Positions 17,458-26,700 of a DNA stretch of 64,000 bases are shown in pieces; the first letter of the stretch is position 1; each line of letters opens with the position of its first letter. The notes beneath the pieces were generated by a model that saw only the letters and a list, made by a program, of their open reading frames with translations, was not told the origin of the DNA and did not search any database. Both the position numbers and the translations under genes were made by a program. Source of the DNA: Paenibacillus gyeongsangnamensis (GTDB lineage Bacteria > Bacillota > Bacilli > Paenibacillales > NBRC-103111); the NCBI RefSeq assembly GCF_027533625.1, contig NZ_JAQAGZ010000026.1, positions 49,567 to 113,566 on the forward strand, read 5' to 3'.

Positions 17458-18406
17458 TCCCAATTGCCACATCAATGTCAAAGTAGGGTAAGCTTAGCTC
17501 CGTATCGGACGACACCAGCCTTACAAACTGGGCGCTTGGAAGTTCGTCGTCTTCCGGAACGTTCTCGCTCGGAACCGGCATCAAGTTTTCGTGGCCAGGC
17601 ACATGTTTGGATTGCAGCAATACCCGGAAGTTGGACTTATTCGTGCCGGAAATGACCAAAATTCCCTCTGTGCCGATGATCTCCAGCAAATTATCGATGC
17701 GGTAAGAGACAAATGAGGTGTGGGAAGTACCAATGGCTCCGCTGTCAAATTCAATTATGGTGGTCGAATTTTCATCGCTTCCGGTGCCATACAGTTCATT
17801 CATCAGGCAGGTAACCTTTTTGGGCATTCCGCAAAAATGCGGCAGAAGATATAATCCGTGGCAGCCCAAATCCAATGTCACTCCCCCGCCGGTTTGAGCA
17901 GGATCAAACCAGTATGTTGGAAGCATGGTTTTATCCAATGCCGCTTGATGAGCGCGTCTGAAATAGGCTGACGTCACGCGGCCGAGCTTGCCTTCATCCA
18001 CCAGCGTTTTGGCGTAGCGGTATGGGCCAATGATCTTGGATTCCAGTGATACAGCAAATTTCACACCATTGTCGAGGATGGCCTTTTTGATCGCGAGACA
18101 GTCTTGTACCGTTAGAGCTAGCGCTTTATCGGTGAAAATATGCTTTTTGGCGTTGGCGGCCTTTATGATGACTTCCTTGTGCATTGCGGTGGCACACTCC
18201 ACCATTACCGCATCTATATCTTTTCTGCTAAGTACGCTATCCAAGTCGCCTTCATAAGCGACCCCGAACTGTTCGGCAAAAGCTTTGCCTCTTTCTTCAT
18301 CATCATCCCAGACCACTTTTAACTCCGCTATTCCGGTCTTTAATGCTTCCTTTACAAAATTTTTGGCATGAACATGCCATGCGCCAAGTAATGCCAAATG
18401 AACCAT
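17396..18406 (-). CDS. Gfo/Idh/MocA-family oxidoreductase
   Basis: NAD(P)-dependent sugar or inositol-type oxidoreductase. The start at 18406 follows a GAGGTGG site and gives MVHLALLGAWHVHAKNF, a Rossmann N-terminus; the open frame extends 21 codons further without such a site. The family core is visible as DIDAVMVECATAMHKEVIIK and FTDKALALT, where the usual EKP motif is DKA. The later region has GGGVTLDLGCHGLYLLPHF. It has 336 aa. The IS630 right end lies 5 bp past its stop, so the native C-terminus may have been altered. Confidence 0.8.
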   Translation of the reverse strand: MVHLALLGAWHVHAKNFVKEALKTGIAELKVVWDDDEERGKAFAEQFGVAYEGDLDSVLSRKDIDAVMVECATAMHKEVIIKAANAKKHIFTDKALALTVQDCLAIKKAILDNGVKFAVSLESKIIGPYRYAKTLVDEGKLGRVTSAYFRRAHQAALDKTMLPTYWFDPAQTGGGVTLDLGCHGLYLLPHFCGMPKKVTCLMNELYGTGSDENSTTIIEFDSGAIGTSHTSFVSYRIDNLLEIIGTEGILVISGTNKSNFRVLLQSKHVPGHENLMPVPSENVPEDDELPSAQFVRLVSSDTELSLPYFDIDVAIGITRLIECAYESAKEQRHVMY

Positions 18407-18747
18407 ATTTCTCGCCACCTCGTTATAAATTTTAAATTGGAAAATACAAATACTTAGCTCCTGTATCATTTTTCGTGATTATGTCACGTTATTATGGCTT
18501 CTCCACACAACTTCTGGATTCCTTTGGCGAAAATGAACTTTTTTTATCGAATATTTGTTAACCATTAATCAAAAGGGAGTTTTGTGTCAATCGAGCCCTA
18601 GGATTGTGCGTCAAGGCTTGGGGATCTCAATACACACAAGTTTGTGTCGTTGAACAGCGCACGTGTCCGAATCGGTGAATGTATAACGAATTTACTTGTG
18701 GTACGGTTCTCCGAGCTGTTTGTAACTGCAAGTATTAAGGTCATCCT
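18407..18747. other. Gene-free interval
   Basis: About 340 bp between two minus-strand genes. I see no convincing ORF, hairpin with T-run or repeat here; it should hold the promoter of the Gfo/Idh gene. Confidence 0.4.
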
Positions 18748-19359
18748 TTACCGGTGGCCCTTTTTTGAATCAAGAATAAACATAGACGCATCGTATCCCA
18801 TGAATATTTTACTTCCAGTATAAAAAGTTTTGAATTGAATATCCCTATACCCTATTTTAGTCATAATGTCGGTTAGCTCTCCTGGATTAAATCCGTTATG
18901 AACAATATCTGAAACTATTTTTTCATTTTTATTAAAATCTACGATCAGTAGATGTCCTCCATCATTAAGAACATCAAATAATCTTGATAAAACTAATTCA
19001 ACATCATGAATATGGAGTAGAACCTGAGCCATAAAAATATAGTCAGCATGTAAATCGGATAGACTTTCCTTTTCAAAATCAAAGCATAATGTATCTACAT
19101 TCTGAATATTAAAATCAGTTATTTTTTGCTTTATTTGATTAATCATGTTTTGTGACGTATCCAGAAAAAGCATAGAATCAAACTCGTTTAACAAGTTCAT
19201 TCCGACAAGACCAGTTCCACACCCAAAATCAATAGCATTCTTACTTTTAGCGTCAACTAAATAATTACGGATGACATCGGATGATACCTTTGCCGTTTGG
19301 ATTCTTTCAGGAGTGTCATATATATTAGCTATCATTTCAAACTTATCAGTATTTCCCAT
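18748..19359 (-). CDS. Class I SAM-dependent methyltransferase
   Basis: A 203-aa protein with motif I AIDFGCGTGLVGMNLL, acidic post-I residue in SMLFLDTSQNM, and motif IV ADYIFMAQVLLHI followed by GGHLLIVDF, as in Methyltransf_11/25 proteins. The substrate is unknown. Base composition is AT-richer than the core genes to the right, so it may be an acquired gene. It is monocistronic. Confidence 0.85.
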   Translation of the reverse strand: MGNTDKFEMIANIYDTPERIQTAKVSSDVIRNYLVDAKSKNAIDFGCGTGLVGMNLLNEFDSMLFLDTSQNMINQIKQKITDFNIQNVDTLCFDFEKESLSDLHADYIFMAQVLLHIHDVELVLSRLFDVLNDGGHLLIVDFNKNEKIVSDIVHNGFNPGELTDIMTKIGYRDIQFKTFYTGSKIFMGYDASMFILDSKKGHR

Positions 19360-19523
19360 TATTATCTCTCCAATCAGCCTTAATAAACAAGCCTCAACAC
19401 TAAAAAAACTTGTCCTTATTTAGGATACGATTCTGCATATCACATTTCAACTAATCTGCCCGTTAGTTTAACGCCAGCAGCCAGTCAACAACTTTATTTT
19501 CATGGTCTAAGGGAGAGTGAAAC

Positions 19524-19723
19524 ATGCTGCGAATCGCATTGATCGGTGACCTTCATTATTTCGGGTTATGGACGGACAACCGACGACAGATGAATTGACT
19601 GAAGGACGCAAGCTGTTTTATGAGATCTATATGTGCACTTTTCTGAAAAATATGATGAGGCTCATCATCCATTTTATTGATAAATTATTAATCCTCTGTT
19701 ATTCAAATATAAAGGTTTGGTAA
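19524..19723 (+). pseudogene. Metallophosphoesterase remnant
   Basis: ATG at 19524 with GGGAGAGTGA upstream begins MLRIALIGDLHYF, the DxH motif of calcineurin-like phosphoesterases. The frame then breaks, and another frame continues MDGQPTTDELTEGRKLFYEI before losing similarity. Most of the catalytic domain is absent. The interval 19360-19828 otherwise holds only a half-copy of the dispersed repeat (CTAATCTGCCCGTTAG near 19450). Confidence 0.5.
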
Positions 19724-19828
19724 CCTGAACGTAGTAGCTCATCATGCTGATCTTTACAATTGATTTTCTTGAAATCATGGAAATGTCAGGATAAGATTTT
19801 AGATAATAGGAGTCAGGGGGGCAAAAAT

Positions 19829-21016
19829 ATGAACATTATTTTTTTCTCGCCGAATTTTCCAAAGTACTGCACGGAATTTTGCTTTCACTTGAAAAACTGC
19901 GGAGTGAATGTGCTTGGCATCAGCGATGTGGATTATTACTCACTGAACGAAAAGCTGAAACATTCCCTTACGGACTATATCAAAGTAGATCGTCTGGAAA
20001 ATTACGACGAGGTTCTGCGCGCGGTCGGTTACTATACCCATAAATATGGAAAGATTGATCGTTTTGAATCGCTTAACGAGCATTGGCTGGAGCTTGATGC
20101 GCACATTCGAACGGATTTCAACATTTTCGGGACGAAGCTCGATTTCATTTCCAATTTGAAACAAAAATCGAAGATGGAAAAGTTTTTCAAAAAAAGCGGT
20201 GTCGAGTCCATACGTTCCATAACGAAATTCGATCGGGCGAAGGCAAAGAAATTTATTGAGAAAATCGGCTATCCCGTCGTCGTGAAACCGAATAAAGGCG
20301 CGGGAGCGAACATGACTTACAAAATCGCGAGCGAGTCGGAGCTGGAGCATTTCTTGCATACTAAACCGTCGGAAGTAGAATTTATCATGCAAGAGTTTAT
20401 AGACGGCGTCCTGCAAACCTACGACGGTCTTGTCAACAGGGATGGAGAAATCGTATTTGCAGCAAGCCACGAATTTCCGCATAGCATCATGGAAGCCGTA
20501 AATTCTGGAAATCATTTCAGCTATTATTGTTTAAAAGAAGTAAGTAGGGAAATCGAGGAGGCCGGAAGAAGGATCATCCGAACCTATGGGATCAAAGAAC
20601 GCTTTTTTCATCTCGAGTTTTTCAAATCCAATGCGGATGGAAAAATTATTGCGCTAGAAGTCAATATGAGGCCGCCCGGTACGTGGATGACGGATGCGAT
20701 CAATTACACTTACGATATCGATATCTACAAGCTATGGGCGAATATGCTTGTTAATAATCAGGTGGAAGGACCTTTTGTCGGGAAGTATTATACCGGATTT
20801 GCCAGCCACAAAAACCACCTCCACTACGCTCATGGGCACGAAGAGATCATGCAGCGATATCGGCATGAAATTGTCTATCACGACAGCATTACGGATGTGC
20901 AAAGCCAGTCAAGGGGAAATTATGCGTATCAATTTCGCTCAAAGGACTTTGATGAAGTGAAACGAATTGCAGCTTATATTCATGCAGTGGAAAACAGAGT
21001 CGAGGTGTTTTCATGA
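19829..21016 (+). CDS. ATP-grasp ligase of unknown substrate
   Basis: A 395-aa ATP-grasp enzyme, which should couple a carboxylate to an amine or thiol with ATP. An N-terminal pre-ATP-grasp domain (NIIFFSPNFPKYCTEFCFHL) is followed by the ATP-grasp core with GYPVVVKPNKGAGANMTYKI, FIMQEFIDG and HLEFFK, ending in the metal site ALEVNMRPPGTWMTDAIN. The start at 19829 follows AGTCAGGGGGGC; the open frame runs 23 codons further upstream. It overlaps the esterase gene by ATGA, so the two form a coupled operon. Confidence 0.85.
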   Translation: MNIIFFSPNFPKYCTEFCFHLKNCGVNVLGISDVDYYSLNEKLKHSLTDYIKVDRLENYDEVLRAVGYYTHKYGKIDRFESLNEHWLELDAHIRTDFNIFGTKLDFISNLKQKSKMEKFFKKSGVESIRSITKFDRAKAKKFIEKIGYPVVVKPNKGAGANMTYKIASESELEHFLHTKPSEVEFIMQEFIDGVLQTYDGLVNRDGEIVFAASHEFPHSIMEAVNSGNHFSYYCLKEVSREIEEAGRRIIRTYGIKERFFHLEFFKSNADGKIIALEVNMRPPGTWMTDAINYTYDIDIYKLWANMLVNNQVEGPFVGKYYTGFASHKNHLHYAHGHEEIMQRYRHEIVYHDSITDVQSQSRGNYAYQFRSKDFDEVKRIAAYIHAVENRVEVFS

Positions 21017-21765
21017 AAGTAACCTATCACAAAGTATATAGCGACAACTTGCATCGGGACATGGAATACAAAACCTATGGACATCAAGGGAAGCCCGTTC
21101 TTGTTTTTCCGACCTCCTGCGGACGGTTTTATCAGTATGAAGATTCCGGCATGATCGGCGCGTTGGAAAGTTATATTGAACAAGGGCAAATTCAAGTCTG
21201 GACATGCGACAGCATTGACGAAGAGACTTTTTATGCCAAGAACTCGACGACCGATGAGAAAATGAAACGCCATGACCAATATGATGCCTATGTGAAAGAC
21301 GAACTCATTCCTTCCATTCTGCAGCAAAGCAAGGAGAGCAACGGGGGACGCACTCAGAAGATCTTGGCGACGGGATGTTCGCTGGGGGCTTATCACAGTT
21401 CCAATATGTTCTTCCGGCACCCGCAATATTTTGACAGTTTAATTGCTTTAAGCGGTTTGTATTCGACCAATCGATTTTTTGGAGAAGAGGTCCCTCCTTC
21501 AGCTTATTACCATTCCCCGCTTCACTATTTGAAAAACTTGGAGGACGCTTCCTATCTGAATCAATACAGGAACAGCAAAATCATCATTTGCACAGGCCAA
21601 GGCGCTTATGAAGATTTAATGCGATCGGAGACGCAGAAGCTCTTGGAAGTGCTGCAGGAGAAACACGTCCCGGCAAGCGTGGAATTTTGGGGGTACGATG
21701 TCAATCATGACTGGTACTGGTGGAGGAAGCAAATCCTTTACTACATGGATCGTTGCTTAAGTTAA
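21013..21765 (+). CDS. Esterase D-like alpha/beta hydrolase
   Basis: A 250-aa protein of the putative esterase (PF00756-like) type. The nucleophile elbow reads TGCSLGAYHS, a GxSxG motif, and the probable catalytic His is in YDVNHDWYWW near the C-terminus. No signal peptide. ATGA overlap with the ATP-grasp gene indicates a two-enzyme unit; the pair may make and hydrolyse, or make and release, an ester or amide. Natural substrate unknown. Confidence 0.85.
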   Translation: MKVTYHKVYSDNLHRDMEYKTYGHQGKPVLVFPTSCGRFYQYEDSGMIGALESYIEQGQIQVWTCDSIDEETFYAKNSTTDEKMKRHDQYDAYVKDELIPSILQQSKESNGGRTQKILATGCSLGAYHSSNMFFRHPQYFDSLIALSGLYSTNRFFGEEVPPSAYYHSPLHYLKNLEDASYLNQYRNSKIIICTGQGAYEDLMRSETQKLLEVLQEKHVPASVEFWGYDVNHDWYWWRKQILYYMDRCLS

Positions 21766-21811
21766 AAAGTACGACGTCCTTTCCTGACTGCCTCATCTAC
21801 AAAATAATAAC

Positions 21812-22647
21812 GGTTATGGTGCAAACATTTAAAAAGATCAAAAAGTACTAAAAGTTATTAGGTTTACTTATGCTACTAATCCAAATAATCTATTAATCAG
21901 TTCAACTGCTGAAAGGACAGACGAATTATCTTCGGCCTGCCCTTTCCTGATCATATTCATGGCCTCGATTCCCTTTAACGTCCGTTCAGCGGTCAGAAAC
22001 GATTTGAACCCATGCATTGGATTTGTAATTTTCTTTATAAATCGGTGATCCTGCTCTACAATGTTATTCAGATACTTGGTTTGTCTCATCAAGGTTTCTT
22101 TCGAAAGGACTTTTTCATCCATTAATTGTTCAATTGCTGGAGGATATGCTGGGTTTTTATCCACTGTAATTACGCGCGGTGACTGATTGTGAGGGGACGA
22201 CATTGCCTTACTAAAAAATCGTTTCGCCGCGTGAACATCACGATGAGCAGATAACATGAAATCAATGGTATTCCCCATCGAATCTACTGCTCTGTAAAGA
22301 TATTTCCATTGTCCTTTGACTTTTATGTAAGTTTCGTCAACACGATAAGAATCGTTGGTCGGCTTCAAAAAGGGGCGAATTCGCTTGTCTATTTCTGGCC
22401 CGAACTCATGGACCCACCTCATGATCGTCGTATGAGAAAGCCTTTAATCCTCGTTCACTCATCATTTCTGCTACATCTCGGTAGCTTAAGCTATATTTCA
22501 AATACCATCTAACCGTTAATAAGATGATTTCCGCTTCGTAATGTTTCCATTTAAACAGATTCAATGATGTTTTCAACCTAATTTACTCCATCCCATGTGT
22601 TCGTTTAGACCCAATATTAGCATGGTTGAAGTTCTTGCACCACAACC
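21812..22647 (-). mobile_element. IS6-family insertion sequence (copy 1)
   Basis: Terminal repeats GGTTATGGTGCAAACATTT (from 21812) and, on the other strand, GGTTGTGGTGCAAGAACTT (ending 22647) bound an 836-bp element, a normal IS6 length. The flanks show no 8-bp duplication (ATAATAAC vs TTTCAAAT), consistent with later recombination. Its right end interrupts a second IS6 copy. Confidence 0.75.
21868..22576 (-). pseudogene. IS6-family transposase with one frameshift
   Basis: The N-terminal frame reads FKWKHYEAEIILLTVRWYLK, then YSLSYRDVAEMMSERGL. After a 1-nt shift near 22437 the main frame gives MRWVHEFGPEIDKRIRPFLK, RVDETYIKVKG (first D), ITVDKNPAY (second D) and IVEQDHRFIKK (E), a complete DDE set, and ends LINRLFGLVA. 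Only the frameshift breaks it. Confidence 0.8.
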
Positions 22648-22793
22648 TTTCAAATACCATCTTACGGTTTGTAAAATAATCGTTGATTCATAGTGCTTCC
22701 ATTTAAATAAATCCAATTGCGTTTCCAAAGTAAGTTGCTCCATCCCATTAATTTCAGTTATGTTATCATGAATTAAAGCTTTGCACCACAACC
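22648..22793 (-). mobile_element. 5' fragment of a second IS6 element
   Basis: The right end at 22793 has the IS6 terminal repeat (on the minus strand GGTTGTGGTGCAAAGCTTT). It leads into MEQLTLETQLDLFKWKHYES and IILQTVRWYLK, which stops exactly where copy 1 begins. Its remaining part is not found beyond copy 1. Confidence 0.65.
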
Positions 22794-22850
22794 GCTTGTT
22801 TTAATCCGTTCTTCCCAATGGAAATTAAATCTTCAATCTTCCCACGATTT

Positions 22851-23222
22851 TTAATAAGTCCTTTCGTCGCTTGACCTCATCCCTTCTAACTCATCAACCT
22901 TCCATTCTAATTGCTTTATGTATTCTAACATTCGTGTCTGTGTCTTTTTGGTGATAAAACCTGACACACCATCGTTTTCCATTTTCATGACCTTTTCAAA
23001 GTGGGAACTTTTCTTACTTATTTCTTTGCACCGAGAATTTCTAAAAGATAATAAAATTCTCTCGAATTGTTCCCAGACCTCCAGCCTGTTGTGCAACAGC
23101 ATCAATTTATAGTAATGATCACAATTGTTCGTAAAAGGGAAATCAAAATATTTTTTGTTATACTCTACTGAGGATCTTAGGGAATTTATTTTATCCTCTA
23201 CCAATTTTATAAGCTTGTCCAT
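22851..23222 (-). CDS. Hypothetical coiled-coil protein
   Basis: A 123-aa Lys/Glu-rich product starting MDKLIKLVEDKINSLRSSVE, preceded by AGGCAGG. It contains heptad-like stretches (RLEVWEQFERILLSF, YIKQLEWKVDELEGM) and no known motif. It is downstream of the truncated sigK on the same strand. Confidence 0.45.
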   Translation of the reverse strand: MDKLIKLVEDKINSLRSSVEYNKKYFDFPFTNNCDHYYKLMLLHNRLEVWEQFERILLSFRNSRCKEISKKSSHFEKVMKMENDGVSGFITKKTQTRMLEYIKQLEWKVDELEGMRSSDERTY

Positions 23223-23296
23223 TTTATATACCTGCCTTCGTTTATAGTGAAGCAGCTTGCCTACACCGGCAAGCTGCCTCATTAACTTGAAATGAT

Positions 23297-23833
23297 TTAC
23301 CGCTTCGCCTTATAAAACTCATGATACAGCTTCATGAGCGCCCGTTTCTCGATCCGTGATACGTAGGACCGCGAGATACCTAACTCCTTCGCAATTTCCC
23401 TTTGTGTTCGCTCTTCCCCGCCATGCTCTAATCCGAAACGGCCGACGACCACTTCCTTCTCACGCTCGTCAAGAATATCCAGATTTTTGTATATTTTGCT
23501 CTTTTCAATTTTCAACTGCACTTTTTCTACGACATCGTCGGCTTCCGTACCAAGGATATCGATTAATGTAATCTCATTTCCCTCCTTGTCCGTACCGATA
23601 GGGTCATGAAGCGAGACGTCTTTGCGCGTTTTTTTAAGCGACCTCAGATGCATCAGAATCTCGTTCTCAATACATCGCGCCGCGAACGTTGCTAATTTTG
23701 TCCCTTTATCAGGCGAAAACGATTCAATTGCTTTGATTAATCCAATCGTTCCTATAGAGATAAGATCCTCAAGATCTTCCCCTGTATTGTCGAATTTTTT
23801 GACGATATGAACACGAACCGATGTAACCAGTGG
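23297..23833 (-). pseudogene. sigK: 5'-truncated sigma-K (sporulation sigma factor)
   Basis: Sigma-K drives late mother-cell sporulation genes. The frame encodes IVKKFDNTGEDLEDLISIGT, LATFAARCIENEILM, KKTRKDVSLHDPIGTD, DILDEREKEVVVGRFGL and SRSYVSRIEKRALMKLYHEF, i.e. regions 2 to 4 of SigK in order. About the first 60 residues (pro-sequence and region 1.2) are absent: just upstream of VHIVKKF the similarity ends and a TAA closes the frame at 23834. No plausible start precedes region 2. Either a decayed copy or the 3' half of a gene interrupted by a skin-like element, the other half lying outside this window. Confidence 0.75.
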
Positions 23834-24009
23834 TTAGTATTTAGTTATAGAAAGCCGCCCTGCGATGTAGTGACACTATACTTAATGTACTAACAATGAA
23901 GTATGTAAAACAGCTTTTGATTCCATTCTTCTTATCCACAGTTCAACTAATTGATTACCCTCTTTCCAGGATAGCAAGAGCCTGACATTCTCGATTTCGC
24001 TTCAATAAA

Positions 24010-24363
24010 CGATTTCATTTGTCGATTTCAAAAAGGTCGAATTCGCTTGTCTTTTTCAGAACTAAACTGATGAACCAAACGCATATTTGCCACATCCCAT
24101 TTTCAAGTTCAGTCTATGGAGCAAGATCACCGATTCATAAAGAAAATTACAAATCCTATGCATGGTTTTAAATCGTTTCTGACTGCTGATAAGACATTGA
24201 AGGTCGAGTGCATGCATAGGATTAGAAAAGGACAGACGAATACCATCATTCGTCTGTCCTTCCAACGGTCGGACTGATTAATAAATTATTTGGTTTTGCA
24301 GCATAAGTAAGCCTGATACATTGTAGTCCTTTTGATCTTTTTATATGTTGCCACCAGAACCTG
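24010..24363. mobile_element. Scrambled IS6-family remnants
   Basis: Around 24010-24090 a minus-strand N-terminal IS6 segment remains (compare the same segment at 22360-22425). From 24108 the plus strand carries QDHRFIKKITNPMHGFKSFL and a degraded tail ending FGFAA. The end at 24363 is a terminal repeat on the minus strand, GGTTCTGGTGGCAACATAT. 23834-24009 holds nothing I can support. Confidence 0.6.
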
Positions 24364-25348
24364 AACACCTACACCCGAGGTAGTTCAGGTAGTATTTGGA
24401 TGAAACGCTCGAATGGCAATTGGCAGGCTTCGTATTTTTCCAGCAAATCGAGTATCGTCATCTGCTTCCAGACAACTTCGGAAATGTAATTGTTTTCCTG
24501 TGATAGTGTCTGCAGTTCAACCTGATGCGGCGGACAAATAGTTACAGAGGCCAACTCACGTAACTGTTCTGGAGTTACTATAGCTTGCAGATTGACATGA
24601 TAGCTTAGCAAATCAAAAGCAGAAAGCAACTGGTCCTGTGGCAAGTGGGGCACGCTATTTACAGGAGCGTGAATGACGATGCGATCATGTCTACGCAATC
24701 CATATCTCTGCAGGGCTCGTTCCACCAGGGTCGGAGGGTTATAAGGTAAATCCTCGTCTTGCTAGAAGATGTCAATCTTCAAATGTTCCTGCACATGTTC
24801 CTGCACATGTTCCTGTACTTGTTGGTTCCCTTGTCTCTGCAATTGTTCCTTCTGTTGATTACCAATAGACATGTGCTTCAAACCCGTTCGCCGATCTATC
24901 CCTAACCCTTTCAAGAGGTCCAGCCATAGTTGCTCGATCCATTGTTTTTCCTGATGCTCGAAATTGCCGCTCGCATCCCGTTCACCCAAGGGAGTTAGAC
25001 GGAGTGCACCTTTTGCTGAAAGCTGCTGGTCGATGAAACGTGGAATATGCTGGTAAGTCTCTGCCCAGTTATGATCGCCATAGCCGAGAATGGCATAATG
25101 CACACCTTCAATTTCTTCTGGTTTTGCTGTTTCAATCCATTGGACGAATGCTTTGGCGTTTGCAGGCGGCTTGCCGTTGTAAGAAGAGGTGAGAATAAGG
25201 ACTGCGCCCTCTTTTGGCAATTTGCCAACATAATCTTTTAAAGGGGCAACCTTGCTGTTAAACCCTCTTTCCTGAGCAAGGTGCGCCAGTTCACGAGCCA
25301 AGCCTTCCGCTGTGCCAAGATTTGAACCGTACAGCACCAGAAGAGGGA
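24364..25348 (-). pseudogene. Fragment of a CYP102-type P450/NADPH-reductase fusion gene
   Basis: The flavodoxin domain is well preserved (LLVLYGSNLGTAEGLAREL, TSSYNGKPPANAKAFVQW, LGYGDHNWAETYQHIP), followed by a Gln-rich tract with three QEHV repeats, an in-frame TAG at 24762, and then part of the FAD domain (PPTLVERALQRYGLRR, TICPPHQVELQTL, ILDLLEKYEACQLPF). These match the reductase half of BM3-like P450s. The haem domain, the connecting domain and the NADPH domain are missing. Both ends coincide with IS6 terminal repeats. Confidence 0.8.
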
Positions 25349-26182
25349 GGTTTTGGTGCAACTATTAAAATGGATCAAAGATAGTCGCCTTATTGTTGTT
25401 TGATTATGCTGTTAAACCAAACATTTTATTGATTAATTGTACTGCAGAAAGGACAGACGAATGAATGCATTCGACCTGCCCTTTCTTTATCATATGCATG
25501 ACTTCGATTCCGGCAATTGTTTTCTCTGCAGTATTAAAAGACTTAAATCCCATCATTGGTTTAATAACTTTCTTTATGAATCGATGGTCTTGTTCAATTA
25601 TGTTGTTTAGATATTTCTGTTGTCGTAGTAATGTTTCTTGATTCAAGGCTTTCTCGTCTTTCAATTGTTGGACTGCGATAGGGTAAGCTGGATTTTTATC
25701 GACGGTGATCATACGCGGCGATTGATTGTGTGGTGTGGTCAACGCTTTCTTGAAGAATCGTCTGGCCGCGGAAGTATCTCGATTTTCAGAAAGCATGAAA
25801 TCAATCGTATTTCCGTTTGAATCCACTGCCCTGTAAAGATATTTCCATTGTCCTTTGACTTTGATGTAGGTTTCATCCGTTCGGTAGGAATCGTTGGTCG
25901 GTTTTAGAAAGGGACGAATTCGCTTGTCTAATTCCGGCCCAAACTGGTGCCCATCGCATGATGGTTGTATGAGCCATGTGTAGTCCTCGTTCTTCCATCA
26001 TCTCCACTAGATTACGATAACTAAGGCTATATTTTAAATACCATCTTATTGTCAACAAGATCATCTCTGATTCATACTGCTTCCACTTAAACAAATCTAA
26101 TTCCGTTTCCAATGTAATATCCCCATCTCATGACTTCATTTCAATCATGTTATCATGGATTTAAGAGCTTTGCACCACAACC
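25349..26182 (-). mobile_element. IS6-family insertion sequence (copy 3)
   Basis: GGTTTTGGTGCAACTATTA (from 25349) and, on the minus strand, GGTTGTGGTGCAAAGCTCT (ending 26182) bound an 834-bp element closely related to copy 1. No 8-bp target duplication is visible (AAGAGGGA vs TCATTTAA). It ends exactly one base before the stop codon of the adjacent stress-protein gene. Confidence 0.75.
25404..26112 (-). pseudogene. IS6-family transposase with a frameshift
   Basis: The N-terminal part (FKWKQYESEMILLTIRWYLK, HTTIMRWAP) and the catalytic part (YIKVKGQWKYLYRAMDSNGN, ITVDKNPAY, IIEQDHRFIKK, LINKMFGLTA) lie in different frames; the shift is just after TTIMRWA near 25945. The DDE residues are otherwise present. 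Confidence 0.75.
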
Positions 26183-26614
26183 TCATTTAACAACCAATAC
26201 AGGCACCTTGGTATGCTGCACGATGTTATGGCTGACACTGCCTAACACGAACTCGCCAATGGCTCCTAACCCCCTGCTGCCCACCACGATCAGATCACCG
26301 CCCTCGCTTTCGGTATATTCTAAAATGATTTTGGCAGGATGGCCTTCTTTAAAAATAACGTTAGCATATGGCAGTCCTTCCACCGCTTTTTTGGCTTTTT
26401 CCACGATTGCGGAAGCCATTTCATTTTGCAAATCCGATGGGATTAAAAGTAATCCTTCACCGCCCAAAACCATTTTTTGGAACGGATCCACATAAACATA
26501 GATCACTTCCAGTTTGGCGGAATGATTCATTTCAGCAAGTTTGATCGCCGATTCAAGCGCTTTTTCCGAATGTTCGGAACCGTCATACGCAACAATGATT
26601 TTCGAATAAAGCAT
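26183..26614 (-). CDS. Universal stress protein (UspA family)
   Basis: A 143-aa Usp domain starting MLYSKIIVAYDGSEHSEKAL at 26614, chosen because GAGGTGAT precedes it. The ATP-binding motif GSRGLGAIGEFVLGSVS is intact, so a nucleotide-binding Usp is expected. It lies downstream of fnr on the same strand, and an FNR-like palindrome sits 64-79 bp upstream of its start, suggesting oxygen-responsive expression. Its stop codon is directly abutted by IS6 copy 3. Confidence 0.88.
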   Translation of the reverse strand: MLYSKIIVAYDGSEHSEKALESAIKLAEMNHSAKLEVIYVYVDPFQKMVLGGEGLLLIPSDLQNEMASAIVEKAKKAVEGLPYANVIFKEGHPAKIILEYTESEGGDLIVVGSRGLGAIGEFVLGSVSHNIVQHTKVPVLVVK

Positions 26615-26677
26615 GTTAATCACCTCTGTTTTTTTATTAACCTCATCCCCATTATAGAATCGGGCAATCATGCAGGA

Positions 26678-26693
26678 AGTGAGGAATATCACA
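26678..26693 (+). promoter_or_regulatory. FNR-type operator (AGTGAGGAATATCACA)
   Basis: Matches the Gram-positive FNR/CRP palindrome TGTGA-N6-TCACA with one mismatch, 64 bp upstream of the universal stress protein start. Confidence 0.55.
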
Positions 26694-26700
26694 ATGAAAA

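Noticed and set aside
23834..24010. Skin-element recombinase or attachment site beside sigK
   Set aside because: No large serine recombinase or other skin gene occurs in the window; only IS6 remnants border sigK.
24775..24815. Short tandem repeats within the P450-reductase fragment as a regulatory or phase-variation tract
   Set aside because: They encode three in-frame QEHV units within a gene that already has a nonsense codon and missing domains, so no function is indicated.
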